Assembly (NCBI GenBank): GCA_045650705.1 | Contig: JAZRRK010000031.1 | Span: 1 to 46,243 of the forward strand | Source of the DNA: UMGS1781 sp045650705 | GTDB taxonomy: Bacteria > Bacillota > Clostridia > TANB77 > CAG-508 | Length of the DNA: 46,243 nt | Direction: 5' to 3' | Position numbers and translations under genes: made by a program | The notes under the pieces: generated by a model | What the model saw: the letters and a program-made list of their open reading frames with translations, nothing else | Database searches by the model: none | What the model was told of the DNA's origin: nothing | Shown: piece after piece, positions 1-8,643 of the stretch | How positions within the stretch are numbered: position 1 is the stretch's first letter | Layout of the letters: each line of letters starts with the position of its first letter

Positions 1-35
1 AGAAACAAAAAATAATACAATTTTTTTGAAAACTA

Positions 36-64
36 TTGACAAGGCATAAAAAAGAATATAAAAT
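36..64 (+). promoter_or_regulatory. Promoter of recN
   Basis: TTGACA at 36-41 and TAAAAT at 59-64 are separated by 17 bp, a near-consensus vegetative promoter. The start codon follows 33 bp after the -10 box. Confidence 0.75.
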
Positions 65-97
65 AAAGCAAACAAATATTTGTAAAGAGGCGATGAA

Positions 98-1720
98 ATG
101 ATAACAACATTACACATAAAAAACATAGGGATAATTGAAGATTTGAGCATAGACTTAAATCAAGGGTTCAACATATTAACAGGAGAAACTGGTGCTGGAA
201 AAACGCTAATAATAGATTCATTAGGAATAATATCAGGTGGAAGATTCTCAAAAGAAATGATAAGAAAAGGAGAAGACTATTCTTTAATAGAAGCAAGTAT
301 TTTCTATCCTCAAAATGAATTGGCAGAAGATGGGAATATTATAATTTCAAGAGAAATTTATTCAAATGGAAGAAATACATGTAAAATAAATGGAAAACTG
401 GTCACAGTAGCTGAACTAAAAAGCTTTATGTGTAAAGTAATAGATATACATGGCCAACATGATAATCAAAATTTATTAGATGAGTCAAAACATATAAAAT
501 ATTTAGATAGTTTTATAGCTGACGAATTGAAAAATATAAAAGTAGAATATCAAGGATATTTTATGAAGTATAACGAGATAAAAAACAATCTGAAAAATAA
601 TTATGGAGATGAAACAGAGAAAGAAAGAAGACTTGATCTATTAAGATATCAATTTAATGAGATAAACGTTGCCAACTTAAAAGTAGGAGAAGATATAGAA
701 TTTGAAGAAAAACATAAGATAATGATGAATAGCGAAAAGTTAAAAGAAAACTTAAATGCAATAGATGTTAATATAAATGAAAATGCAATAGAAAATATAT
801 CAAATTCAATTAGATGTTTAGAAAAAATAGAAGAATATGGTGAAATATATAAAGAAAAATTGTCAGAACTAAAAAGTATATATTATGAGTTACAAGAAAC
901 TGCTAGAGATATATCAAGCTTAAAAGAAGATGCTAATTTTGATGAATATGAGAGAGATGAAGTAGAGAGAAGATTAGATATAATAACATCACTAAAGAGA
1001 AAATATGGAAATAGTATTGAAGAAATATTGGAATATAAAGATAAGTTAAAAGCAGAAATAGATCAAATTGCAAATGTAGATGAAATAAACACACAATTGA
1101 AGAAAGAACTAAAAGAAACAGAGAATCAAATGAAAACTTTATGCAGTAAAATAAATGAAATTAGAAATAAATATTCAATAATATTAAGTAATAAAATAAA
1201 CAAAGAATTAAAAGACTTAGAAATGCCTAATGCAAAATTTAATATAAAGATAGAAAAACAAGAAAATTATAATTTAAATGGATATGATAAAGTAGAATTT
1301 ATAATTTGCACAAATATTGGAGAAGAATATAAAGAACTTAGTAAAATTGCTTCAGGTGGAGAAATGTCTAGAATAATGTTAGCAATAAAAACAGTTTTAG
1401 CAGATATAGACGAAGTTCCAATATTGATATTTGATGAAATAGATACAGGAATAAGTGGAAAAGCAGCAAAAGCAGTTGCAGATAAGATGAAAATTATATC
1501 AAGAAAACATCAAACACTTTGCATAACACACTTAGCAACAATAGCAGCACAAGGAAACAGTAATTATTATATATATAAAGAAGTAGAAAATGGTAAAACC
1601 AGAACAAATATAAAAGAATTAAATGAAGAAGAAACAATATATGAGATAGCTAGAATATCAAATGGAGAGATAACAGATGTAGCAATAGAAAATGCAAAAG
1701 AACTACGAAAAGTATGTTAA
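98..1720 (+). CDS. recN: DNA repair protein RecN
   Basis: RecN is an SMC-like ATPase that binds DNA ends in the cytoplasm and supports double-strand-break repair by RecA. The 540-residue protein is near the usual family length. The Walker A motif GETGAGKT lies at residues 29-36. A long charged coiled-coil region follows, then the ABC signature ASGGEMSRIMLAIK and Walker B ILIFDEIDTGISG near the C-terminus. The start ATG is preceded by AAAGAGG and by its own promoter. A regulator gene with a separate promoter begins right after the stop codon. Identification is by family motifs and is secure. Confidence 0.96.
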   Translation: MITTLHIKNIGIIEDLSIDLNQGFNILTGETGAGKTLIIDSLGIISGGRFSKEMIRKGEDYSLIEASIFYPQNELAEDGNIIISREIYSNGRNTCKINGKLVTVAELKSFMCKVIDIHGQHDNQNLLDESKHIKYLDSFIADELKNIKVEYQGYFMKYNEIKNNLKNNYGDETEKERRLDLLRYQFNEINVANLKVGEDIEFEEKHKIMMNSEKLKENLNAIDVNINENAIENISNSIRCLEKIEEYGEIYKEKLSELKSIYYELQETARDISSLKEDANFDEYERDEVERRLDIITSLKRKYGNSIEEILEYKDKLKAEIDQIANVDEINTQLKKELKETENQMKTLCSKINEIRNKYSIILSNKINKELKDLEMPNAKFNIKIEKQENYNLNGYDKVEFIICTNIGEEYKELSKIASGGEMSRIMLAIKTVLADIDEVPILIFDEIDTGISGKAAKAVADKMKIISRKHQTLCITHLATIAAQGNSNYYIYKEVENGKTRTNIKELNEEETIYEIARISNGEITDVAIENAKELRKVC

Positions 1721-1727
1721 AAAAATA

Positions 1728-1756
1728 TTGAAAAAGTTAAAAAAGTATAGTACAAT
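1728..1756 (+). promoter_or_regulatory. Promoter of the TetR-family gene
   Basis: TTGAAA at 1728-1733, 17 bp, TACAAT at 1751-1756. It starts 8 bp after the recN stop codon, so the regulator can be transcribed independently of recN. Confidence 0.6.
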
Positions 1757-1784
1757 ATTACAAACCAAAAAATGTGGAGGTAAT

Positions 1785-2351
1785 ATGAATAGAACAAAAA
1801 GAAGAATATTTGAATGTGCAATGAAATTATTTGCAGAAAAAGGGTATGATGCAACAAGCGTAGAAGAAATAACAGCAGTTTCAGGAATAGCAAAAGGAAC
1901 ATTGTACTATCACTTTGAGAAAAAAGAAGACATTTTAAATATGTTACTTGAAGAAGGAATGAGGCTTCTAAGAAATAGTATTGAAATAAAGATTAAAGAT
2001 GCTGATACAGCTATAGATAAAATAAAAGCAGTGATATTGGTACAAGTAAAAGTAACAGTAAAATATGAAAATTTTATAAATTTAGTATTAAGTCAAATAT
2101 GGGGCAAAGATGAGAAAAGTAGGAAATGTAAAAAATATGTGTTTGAATACATAAAGATATTAGAAAAAATAATAGAAGAAGGAATTGAAAAAGGCCAATT
2201 TTATGATGGCAATGTACAAGCATTAGCAGCAGGAGTATTTGGAGTAACATGTTCTAGCTTAATATACAGAATGAAAGTTGAAGAAGAAACAAATGTAGAA
2301 CAAGTTTATAATGGATTTGTGAATACAGTGGTTCGAGGTTTAGAAAAATAA
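1785..2351 (+). CDS. TetR/AcrR-family transcriptional regulator
   Basis: A 188-residue protein with the N-terminal TetR helix-turn-helix: residues 8-50 include the family hallmark GIAKGTLYYHFEKKEDI. The C-terminal ligand-binding helices are not recognisable to a known ligand class. An in-frame upstream extension to 1692 overlaps recN and the promoter, so the ATG at 1785, preceded by GGAGG, is preferred. The gene sits directly upstream of the fatty-acid operon with an inverted repeat between them (2415-2428). By position it may be a repressor of lipid synthesis answering to an acyl-CoA or acyl-ACP. That role is inferred from context; family membership is firm. Confidence 0.88.
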   Translation: MNRTKRRIFECAMKLFAEKGYDATSVEEITAVSGIAKGTLYYHFEKKEDILNMLLEEGMRLLRNSIEIKIKDADTAIDKIKAVILVQVKVTVKYENFINLVLSQIWGKDEKSRKCKKYVFEYIKILEKIIEEGIEKGQFYDGNVQALAAGVFGVTCSSLIYRMKVEEETNVEQVYNGFVNTVVRGLEK

Positions 2352-2369
2352 TCAATTTAATAAAATGAT

Positions 2370-2406
2370 AAGGGATTACAGAAAAAAATTCTGTAATCCC
2401 TTGTTT
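2370..2406 (+). terminator. Rho-independent terminator after the TetR gene
   Basis: Perfect 14-bp arms 2370-2383 and 2389-2402 with a 5-nt A loop, followed by GTTTT. It isolates the regulator from the operon downstream. Confidence 0.85.
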
Positions 2407-2414
2407 TGCATTAT

Positions 2415-2428
2415 ACTGACCTCTCAGT
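2415..2428 (+). promoter_or_regulatory. Candidate TetR-type operator
   Basis: ACTGA-CCTC-TCAGT, perfect 5-bp arms around a 4-bp centre, lies between the TetR terminator and the fadD-like start, just upstream of the predicted -35 box. Size and position suit a TetR dimer site. Assignment to this regulator is inference. Confidence 0.45.
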
Positions 2429-2431
2429 CTA

Positions 2432-2460
2432 ATGACTTTTGCAAAAAACTATTGTAAAAT
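2432..2460 (+). promoter_or_regulatory. Putative promoter of the fatty-acid operon
   Basis: ATGACT at 2432-2437 (4 of 6 to consensus), 17 bp, TAAAAT at 2455-2460. The weak -35 box lies next to the operator-like palindrome. Confidence 0.45.
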
Positions 2461-2487
2461 AATACCATTGAAAAAAGGAGAATGTAA

Positions 2488-4200
2488 ATGCAAGAACCTA
2501 TATATGAATACTTAAAGATAACCGACTTAAAAGATATGTTAAACAAAACAAAACCAATGTATGCAAAAAATATTGCATATAAAATAAAAATAGAAAAAAA
2601 CAAATATTATACTATTACACATAAAGAAGCAAGAGATATGGTAGATAACTTAGGAACAGCATTAATAGATATGGGACTAAAAGGAAAAAGAATAGCAGTA
2701 ATTGGAGAAAACAGATATGAATGGCAAATAGCTTATCTATCAATAGTATGTGGAACAGGAATAGTAGTACCACTAGATAAATCATTACCAGAAAATGAAT
2801 TAATAAATCTTATAGAACGTTCTGAAGTTGAAGCGATATTCTATACAGCTAAATATGAAGAAACATTAAAAAGAGCAATTTTAGAGGGCACAGGGAAATT
2901 AAAACATCTAATATGTATGGATCGAAAAGAACATGGAAAAGGAATTTATTCAGAGTTAGAATTAATAGAAAAAGGAAGAAGACTAGTAGAATCAGGAAAC
3001 AGAGAGTTTATAGATGCAGAAATAGATGCAGAAAAAATGAATATAATGCTCTTTACTTCTGGAACTACAGCTGCTTCCAAAGTAGTTGCTTTATCTCATA
3101 GAAATATATGTTCTAATCTAATGAGTATAGCATCAACACTTGATGTTTCTGAAAAAGACATAATGTTATCATTTTTACCATTACACCATGTATTTGAGTG
3201 CACAGTAGGATTCTTAATGGCTCTATATAAAGGAATGCAAGTAACCTTCTGTGATGGACTAAAATACATTGTAGATAATATGAATGAGTACAAGATAACA
3301 TATATGGCGTGTGTACCTGCGATTTATGAAAACATATATAAAAACATGTTAAAGAAATTGCAGAAACAAGGAAAATTAGAAGAGATACAACAAAAAATCA
3401 AAGATACAAAAGATTTCAGAATGGCAGAAAAGAAAAAAGAATTTCAAGAAGTACATAATATGCTAGGAGGAAATGTAAGACTTTTAATAAGTGGAGCAGC
3501 AGCATTAAATAGCAAAGTAGAACAAGGATACAGAGATTTTGGAATTAACCTAGTTCAAGGATATGGATTAACTGAAACATCTCCAGTAATAGGGATAGGA
3601 AATAATAAATACTACAGAGTAGGTTCAATAGGAAAGGCTGTTCCAACAGTGGAAGCTAAAATAGAAGATGCAAATAATGAAGGAATTGGCGAACTAGTTG
3701 TAAAAGGCCCTAACATAATGATGGGATATTATGAAGATAAAAAATCCACATCTGCAGTTTTAAAAGATGGATGGTTCTATACAGGAGACTTAGCAAGAAT
3801 AGATGAAGAAGGTTATATATTTATATGTGGTAGAAAGAAAAGTGTAATCGTGTTAAAAAACGGTAAAAACATATTCCCTGAAGAACTAGAAGGATTAATC
3901 AACAGAATAGAAGGAGTAAAGGAAAGTTTTGTATTTGAAAAAAGAAGTGCAGAAGATGAGAATGACATTAAGATATATGCAAAGATTGTATATGATAAAA
4001 AGATAGTAGAAGAAGCATATAAAATTAACAGTGAACAAGAAATATATACATCAATAAATAATCAAATTAGAATGATAAACAAAACACTTCCCGCATACAA
4101 GATAATACGTGGAATAATCCTTACAGAAGAGCCATTAATAAAAACAACAACATCTAAAATAAAAAGACAAGAGGAGCTAAAAACAATAAAATGGAATTAG
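2488..4200 (+). CDS. Long-chain fatty acyl-CoA (or acyl-ACP) synthetase, AMP-binding family
   Basis: An adenylate-forming enzyme that activates a fatty acid with ATP and passes it to CoA or ACP. The P-loop-like motif SGTTAASK is at residues 191-198. GYGLTETSP, the YTGDLARIDEEGYIFICGR hinge region and a C-terminal TTSKIKR with the likely catalytic Lys557 follow. The 570-residue length fits the family. It heads the fatty-acid operon, preceded by AAGGAG, and its stop overlaps birA by 10 bp. Placement with de novo synthesis genes suggests it feeds exogenous or recycled fatty acids into the same pool, possibly as an acyl-ACP synthetase. The acceptor cannot be decided from sequence. Confidence 0.88.
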   Translation: MQEPIYEYLKITDLKDMLNKTKPMYAKNIAYKIKIEKNKYYTITHKEARDMVDNLGTALIDMGLKGKRIAVIGENRYEWQIAYLSIVCGTGIVVPLDKSLPENELINLIERSEVEAIFYTAKYEETLKRAILEGTGKLKHLICMDRKEHGKGIYSELELIEKGRRLVESGNREFIDAEIDAEKMNIMLFTSGTTAASKVVALSHRNICSNLMSIASTLDVSEKDIMLSFLPLHHVFECTVGFLMALYKGMQVTFCDGLKYIVDNMNEYKITYMACVPAIYENIYKNMLKKLQKQGKLEEIQQKIKDTKDFRMAEKKKEFQEVHNMLGGNVRLLISGAAALNSKVEQGYRDFGINLVQGYGLTETSPVIGIGNNKYYRVGSIGKAVPTVEAKIEDANNEGIGELVVKGPNIMMGYYEDKKSTSAVLKDGWFYTGDLARIDEEGYIFICGRKKSVIVLKNGKNIFPEELEGLINRIEGVKESFVFEKRSAEDENDIKIYAKIVYDKKIVEEAYKINSEQEIYTSINNQIRMINKTLPAYKIIRGIILTEEPLIKTTTSKIKRQEELKTIKWN

Positions 4201-4766
4201 AAGGAGTAAAAACTAATCTTCTAGGCAGAAATGTAATCTATTATGAAACTATAGATTCCACACAGTTGGAGCTGTTAAGGCAAATAGATAAAAATATACA
4301 AAATGGAACTATTGTAATGGCAGATATACAAACAAATGGAATAGGAACACATGGAAGAACATGGCATACAACAGAAAAAAATAATATAGCATTTTCATTT
4401 GTAATATATGCAAATTGTAAAATAGAAAAATTAGAAGGAATAACTATTCAAATAGCTGAAACACTTATAGAAGCAATAAAGAATTTATACAATATAGAAC
4501 TAGGTATAAAATCTCCTAATGATATTGTATATAACAATAGAAAAATAGGAGGAATACTAACTCAAGATAAAGTATGTGGTGAAACCGTAAAATATATTGC
4601 GATAGGGATAGGGATAAACACAATGCAAACAGTTTTTCCAAAGGAGATAGAAAACATTGCCACATCCATAAAAAAAGAGTTTGACATTAATGTAGATAGA
4701 ACAAAAATCATAACAAAATTTTGTAACTTATTTGAAGAAAAGCTTATAGAAAGGGGTATCGTATGA
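4191..4766 (+). CDS. birA: Biotin-[acetyl-CoA carboxylase] ligase, short form
   Basis: Transfers biotin through biotinyl-AMP to the carrier lysine of AccB, encoded downstream. The motif NGIGTHGRTW at residues 49-58 corresponds to the biotin-binding GRGRxGR loop. KSPNDIVYNNRKIGGIL and the GIGIGINT strand follow. At 191 residues it has only the catalytic domain: no N-terminal helix-turn-helix and little or no C-terminal SH3-like domain, so it should not act as the biotin repressor. It overlaps the upstream synthetase by 10 bp and fabD by 4 bp, which indicates translational coupling. Confidence 0.9.
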   Translation: MELEGVKTNLLGRNVIYYETIDSTQLELLRQIDKNIQNGTIVMADIQTNGIGTHGRTWHTTEKNNIAFSFVIYANCKIEKLEGITIQIAETLIEAIKNLYNIELGIKSPNDIVYNNRKIGGILTQDKVCGETVKYIAIGIGINTMQTVFPKEIENIATSIKKEFDINVDRTKIITKFCNLFEEKLIERGIV

Positions 4767-5692
4767 AACTAGGATTTGTATTCCCAGGGCAAGGCTCACA
4801 ATCAATTGGCATGGGAAAAGATATATATGAAAATTATGAAGAATCAAGAAACATGTATCAGTATGTAAAAGATGTAACAGGAATGGATATTGCCAAAATT
4901 ACATTTGATGGGACAGAAGAAGAATTAAATAAAACATCAAATACGCAAGTATGTATTTTAACAATGAGTTTAGCTATATTAGAAATTTTAAAGAAACATA
5001 ATATAAATGCTGAGGTAAGTAGTGGTTTGAGTTTAGGAGAATATTCAGCATTAATATATAGCGGTATTTTAAGTTTAAAAGAAGGAATAAAGACAGTACA
5101 AAAAAGAGGAGAATTGATGCACAATTTGGTACCTGAGGGTGATTGGAGCATGGCTGCAATTATGGGACTAGAAAATAACCAAGTAGAAGAAATTTGCAAA
5201 AGTATAACAAGCGGATTTGTAACACCTGCAAACTATAACTGTATAGGTCAAATTGTAATATCAGGAGAAAAAACAGCAGTAGAAGAAGCAATAGAAAAGG
5301 CAAAAGAAACAGGTGCAAAAAGAGCAATAGAATTAAAAACATCTGGACCATTCCATACAATAAAACTAGCAAAAGCATCAGAAGAATTAGGAAAAGAACT
5401 TGAAAAAGTACATATCCAAGAAACTAATAAAACAGTAATAAAAAACATAGATGGAATGCCATATACAGATAAAGATAATGTGAAAGAAATATTGCAAAGA
5501 CATATTATAAGTCCAGTTTATTTTGATAAAACAATAGAAACTATGCTTGAAATGGGAGTAGATACATTTATAGAAATAGGACCAGGAAAAACATTAGCTG
5601 GATTTATTAAAAGAACAAATAAAGAGGTAAAAATTTTAAATATAAACGATGTGAAAACATTAGAAGAAACTATAAATTATTTAGAAACATAA
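4763..5692 (+). CDS. fabD: Malonyl-CoA:ACP transacylase FabD
   Basis: Moves malonyl from CoA to ACP to supply the extender unit. The N-terminal FVFPGQGSQ is typical. The nucleophile elbow GLSLGEYSA places the catalytic Ser at residue 90, and GPFHT carries the partner histidine. The 309-residue length is normal. The start ATG overlaps the birA stop. About 180 bp holding an intergenic hairpin repeat separate it from fabG. Confidence 0.95.
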   Translation: MKLGFVFPGQGSQSIGMGKDIYENYEESRNMYQYVKDVTGMDIAKITFDGTEEELNKTSNTQVCILTMSLAILEILKKHNINAEVSSGLSLGEYSALIYSGILSLKEGIKTVQKRGELMHNLVPEGDWSMAAIMGLENNQVEEICKSITSGFVTPANYNCIGQIVISGEKTAVEEAIEKAKETGAKRAIELKTSGPFHTIKLAKASEELGKELEKVHIQETNKTVIKNIDGMPYTDKDNVKEILQRHIISPVYFDKTIETMLEMGVDTFIEIGPGKTLAGFIKRTNKEVKILNINDVKTLEETINYLET

Positions 5693-5716
5693 TCTTTATA
5701 AGAGTATATAAACAAT

Positions 5717-5834
5717 CCGCCCAATCTCGTCGGGGTTATATATTTATTAAAAATTGAGCCCACGATGCAGACACCTGCGAAGTTTCTCGGGGGTCCTCAA
5801 TTTTTTCTAAATATATAAGCCCCTGCGTTGGGCT
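5717..5834 (+). repeat. Intergenic hairpin repeat family 1, copy 1 (insert type A)
   Basis: Left arm GCCCAATCTCGTCGGGG then TTATATAT; right arm ATATATAA then GCCCCTGCGTTGGGC. The outer stem GCCCAA/TTGGGC and an inner stem flank a conserved unpaired CTCGTC/TGCG block. Insert A inside the arms is itself a hairpin closed by AAAAATTGAG/CTCAATTTTT. It fills most of the fabD-fabG gap in the direction of transcription. Confidence 0.85.
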
Positions 5835-5869
5835 AGTTTGTAAAATTAATAAGAAAGGAATGATAATAA

Positions 5870-6604
5870 ATGAGTAAAGTAGCATTAATAACAGGTTCTA
5901 GCAGAGGAATCGGAAAGCAAATAGCAATTAAATTCGCAAAAAAAGGATATAACATTGTTTTAAACTATGTAAATAGAAATCCAGAAGTAGAAAAAACAGT
6001 AGAAGAAATAAAACAATTTGGAGTAGACGTATTAGAAGCACAAGGTGATGTTTCTGTATATGAAGATAGTGAAAAAATAGTAAATTCAGCAATTGAAAAA
6101 TTTGGTCAAATAGATGTATTAGTAAATAATGCAGGTATAACAAGAGACACATTAATAATGAGAATGAAACCAGAAGATTTTACAAAAGTTATAAATGTAA
6201 ATCTAGTAGGAACATTTAATATAACAAAAAATGTAGTACCATACATGATGAAGAAAAGAGAAGGAAGAATAATAAACATATCTTCAGTTGTTGGGATAAG
6301 TGGTAATGCAGGACAATGCAATTATGCCGCTTCTAAAGCAGGAATAATTGGATTTACAAAAAGTCTAGCTAAAGAATTAGCAAGTAGAAATATTTTAGTA
6401 AATGCAGTAGCACCGGGATTTATAGAAACAGATATGACAGACGTATTGCAAGATTCTGTAAAAGAAAATATAAAGAAACAAATTCCAGTAAATAGAATGG
6501 GAAAAGCTGAAGATGTAGCAAATGTAGTTGGCTTTTTAGCATCAGAAGCAAGCTCATATATTACTGGGCAAATAATAAATATCGACGGTGGTATGGTAAT
6601 GTAG
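5870..6604 (+). CDS. fabG: 3-oxoacyl-[ACP] reductase FabG
   Basis: NADPH-dependent short-chain dehydrogenase that reduces beta-ketoacyl-ACP in each elongation round. Residues GSSRGIG (9-15) form the cofactor loop, NNAG is at 86-89, and the catalytic Ser139, Tyr152, Lys156 fall in ISSVVGISG and NYAASKAG. The 244-residue length is typical. AAGGAATG precedes the ATG. It is flanked on both sides by nearly identical copies of the same hairpin repeat (5717-5834 and 6627-6744). Confidence 0.95.
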   Translation: MSKVALITGSSRGIGKQIAIKFAKKGYNIVLNYVNRNPEVEKTVEEIKQFGVDVLEAQGDVSVYEDSEKIVNSAIEKFGQIDVLVNNAGITRDTLIMRMKPEDFTKVINVNLVGTFNITKNVVPYMMKKREGRIINISSVVGISGNAGQCNYAASKAGIIGFTKSLAKELASRNILVNAVAPGFIETDMTDVLQDSVKENIKKQIPVNRMGKAEDVANVVGFLASEASSYITGQIINIDGGMVM

Positions 6605-6626
6605 GGTTAGATAACTACTATATAGT

Positions 6627-6744
6627 CTGCCCAATCTCGTCGGGGTTATATATTTATTAAAAATTGAGCCCACGATGGAGACGCCTGGGAAGTTTTTCGG
6701 GGGTCCTCAATTTTTTCTAAATATATAAGCCCCTGCGTTGGGCT
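6627..6744 (+). repeat. Intergenic hairpin repeat family 1, copy 2 (insert type A)
   Basis: Same length and arms as copy 1 with a few substitutions in the insert (for example GATGCAGACACC becomes GATGGAGACGCC). It lies between fabG and fabF in the same orientation. Confidence 0.85.
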
Positions 6745-6784
6745 AATTTATACAATTAATAATATAGAAGGAGAGAATGTAGTA

Positions 6785-8026
6785 ATGGAAAGAAGAGTAG
6801 TAATAACAGGTGTTGGAGCTATAACTCCAATAGGAAATAATACAAAAGAATTTTGGGAAGGGTTAAAAACAAATAAATGCGGTATAGATGAAATCACTTT
6901 ATTTGATACAGAAAACTATAAAGTGAAACTAGCTGCAGAAGTGAAAAACTATAACCCAGAAGAATACTTTGATAGAAAACAAGCTAAAAGATTAGAAAGA
7001 TTTACACAATTTTCAATAATAGCTGCAAAAGAGGCATTTGTTGATAGTGGTATTACACCAGAAAATACAGATATGGAAAGAGTTGGAGTCATTGTTAGTT
7101 CAGGAATAGGTGGATTAAAAACAATAGAACAAGAAAATGAAAAAGTGTTAACAAAAGGCCCAGATAGAGTATCTCCAATGTACATACCAATGGCAATTAC
7201 AAATATGGCTGCAGGGAATATTGCAATAGAACTTGGAACTAAAGGAGAATCAGAGGCAATTGTAACAGCATGCGCAAGTGCAACACATTCAATAGGTCAA
7301 GGATATAGAATGATTAAACATGGTTATGAAGATGCAGTTGTAGCAGGCGGTGCAGAGGCTTCAATAACACCATCAGGAATAGCTGGTTTTTCTAATATGA
7401 AAGCACTAAACACAACAACTGATAAGAATAGAGCAAGTATCCCATTTGATAAAGAAAGATCTGGATTTGTAATGGGAGAAGGAGCAGGAATATTAGTATT
7501 AGAAGAATTAGAACATGCTAAAAAAAGAGGAGCACATATCTATGCAGAAATAATAGGATATGGTGCAACTTCAGATAGTTACCATATTACTTCACCAGCG
7601 CCTAATGGAGAAGGTGGAGCAAAAGCTATGATAAAAGCAATTGAGGATGCAAATATAAAACCAGAAGATATAGATTATATTAATGTTCATGGAACATCAA
7701 CACCATTAAATGACTCTTGCGAAACATCTGCTATAAAAACAGCATTAGGAGACAGTAGCAAAACAGTAAAAATAAGCTCTACTAAAGGAAATACAGGACA
7801 TCTATTAGGTGCAGCAGGTGGAGTTGAAGCAGTAGCTTGTGTAAAAGCGATACAAGAAGGATTTATACCTCCAACAATAAATTATAAAGTACCTGATGAA
7901 GAATGTGATTTAAATGTTGTTCCAAACGAAGGAATTAGTCAAGAAGTAAACGTAGCAATGTCTAATTCATTAGGATTTGGGGGACACAATAGTTCAATCA
8001 TTCTAAAGAAATATAAGGAGGTTTAA
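6785..8026 (+). CDS. fabF: 3-oxoacyl-[ACP] synthase II FabF
   Basis: Condenses malonyl-ACP with acyl-ACP during elongation. The catalytic Cys163 lies in TACASATHS. The two histidines are in VHGTSTPLND and NTGHLLGAAGG, with the conserved Lys in SSTKGNTGH, so all KAS II residues are present. The 413-residue length is normal. The start has GAAGGAGAG upstream, and accB begins 4 bp after the stop. Since no fabH lies in the window, this is the only ketoacyl synthase seen here. Confidence 0.96.
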   Translation: MERRVVITGVGAITPIGNNTKEFWEGLKTNKCGIDEITLFDTENYKVKLAAEVKNYNPEEYFDRKQAKRLERFTQFSIIAAKEAFVDSGITPENTDMERVGVIVSSGIGGLKTIEQENEKVLTKGPDRVSPMYIPMAITNMAAGNIAIELGTKGESEAIVTACASATHSIGQGYRMIKHGYEDAVVAGGAEASITPSGIAGFSNMKALNTTTDKNRASIPFDKERSGFVMGEGAGILVLEELEHAKKRGAHIYAEIIGYGATSDSYHITSPAPNGEGGAKAMIKAIEDANIKPEDIDYINVHGTSTPLNDSCETSAIKTALGDSSKTVKISSTKGNTGHLLGAAGGVEAVACVKAIQEGFIPPTINYKVPDEECDLNVVPNEGISQEVNVAMSNSLGFGGHNSSIILKKYKEV

Positions 8027-8030
8027 CAAT

Positions 8031-8450
8031 ATGGAATATGAACAAATTAAGAAAATAATAGAAGATATGAGTAATTCAAAATTAACTAGTATTGATATTG
8101 AATTTCCAGAAGGTACTAAAATAAGTATGAAAAAAGATGGAAATGTAAGAAGTGAAGTTATAGAGAAAAAAGAATATAGGGTAGCAATACCAGAAGAAAA
8201 GAAAGAAGAAACAGAAGGAAAAATAGTAACATCTCCAATGGTAGGAACATTTTATTTAAAACCAGAACCAAATGCTAAGGATTATGTAGAAAAAGGAAGC
8301 AAAGTAAAAAAAGGAACTGTTCTTTGCATAATCGAAGCAATGAAGTTAATGAATGAAATTGAGTGTGAATATGAAGGAACAATTGAGGAGATATATGTTC
8401 GAAATGGTGAGACTGTTGATTATGGCAAACCACTATTTAAAATAGTATAA
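8031..8450 (+). CDS. accB: Biotin carboxyl carrier protein of acetyl-CoA carboxylase
   Basis: Carries biotin between the carboxylase and transferase parts of acetyl-CoA carboxylase. The C-terminal biotinyl domain contains IEAMKLMNE with the biotin-accepting Lys105, and VTSPMVGTFY is the usual lead-in. The N-terminal half is a charged flexible linker. 139 residues is a normal short BCCP. TAAGGAGG precedes the ATG, 4 bp after fabF. The partner ligase birA is in the same operon. Confidence 0.95.
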   Translation: MEYEQIKKIIEDMSNSKLTSIDIEFPEGTKISMKKDGNVRSEVIEKKEYRVAIPEEKKEETEGKIVTSPMVGTFYLKPEPNAKDYVEKGSKVKKGTVLCIIEAMKLMNEIECEYEGTIEEIYVRNGETVDYGKPLFKIV

Positions 8451-8463
8451 ATTTAAAATAATT

Positions 8464-8619
8464 CTTCGAAGGATTAACTGCTACCTCCTTTAACAAGGGA
8501 GGTGGCAGCCGAAGGCTGACGGAGGGTTCTTTCTTCAAAGAGATACTTAAAGAACCCCCAGTCGCACTTATGTGCGCCAGCCCCCTTAGATAAAGGGGCT
8601 TTCTTGCCAGTCTTCGAAG
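8464..8619 (+). repeat. Intergenic repeat family 2, copy A
   Basis: A 156-bp block bounded by the palindrome CTTCGAAG at both ends (8464-8471 and 8612-8619). It holds a chain of G+C-rich hairpins: ACCTCCTTT/AAGGGAGGT, GGTTCTTT/AAAGAACC and GCACTTATGTGC. It lies between accB and fabZ and is much richer in G+C than its surroundings. Confidence 0.85.
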
Positions 8620-8643
8620 ACGCAAAAAGAAAGGAAAATCAAG

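Noticed and set aside
1692..1784. N-terminal extension of the TetR regulator
   Set aside because: It overlaps recN and the promoter, and the family alignment starts at 1785 with GGAGG just before it.
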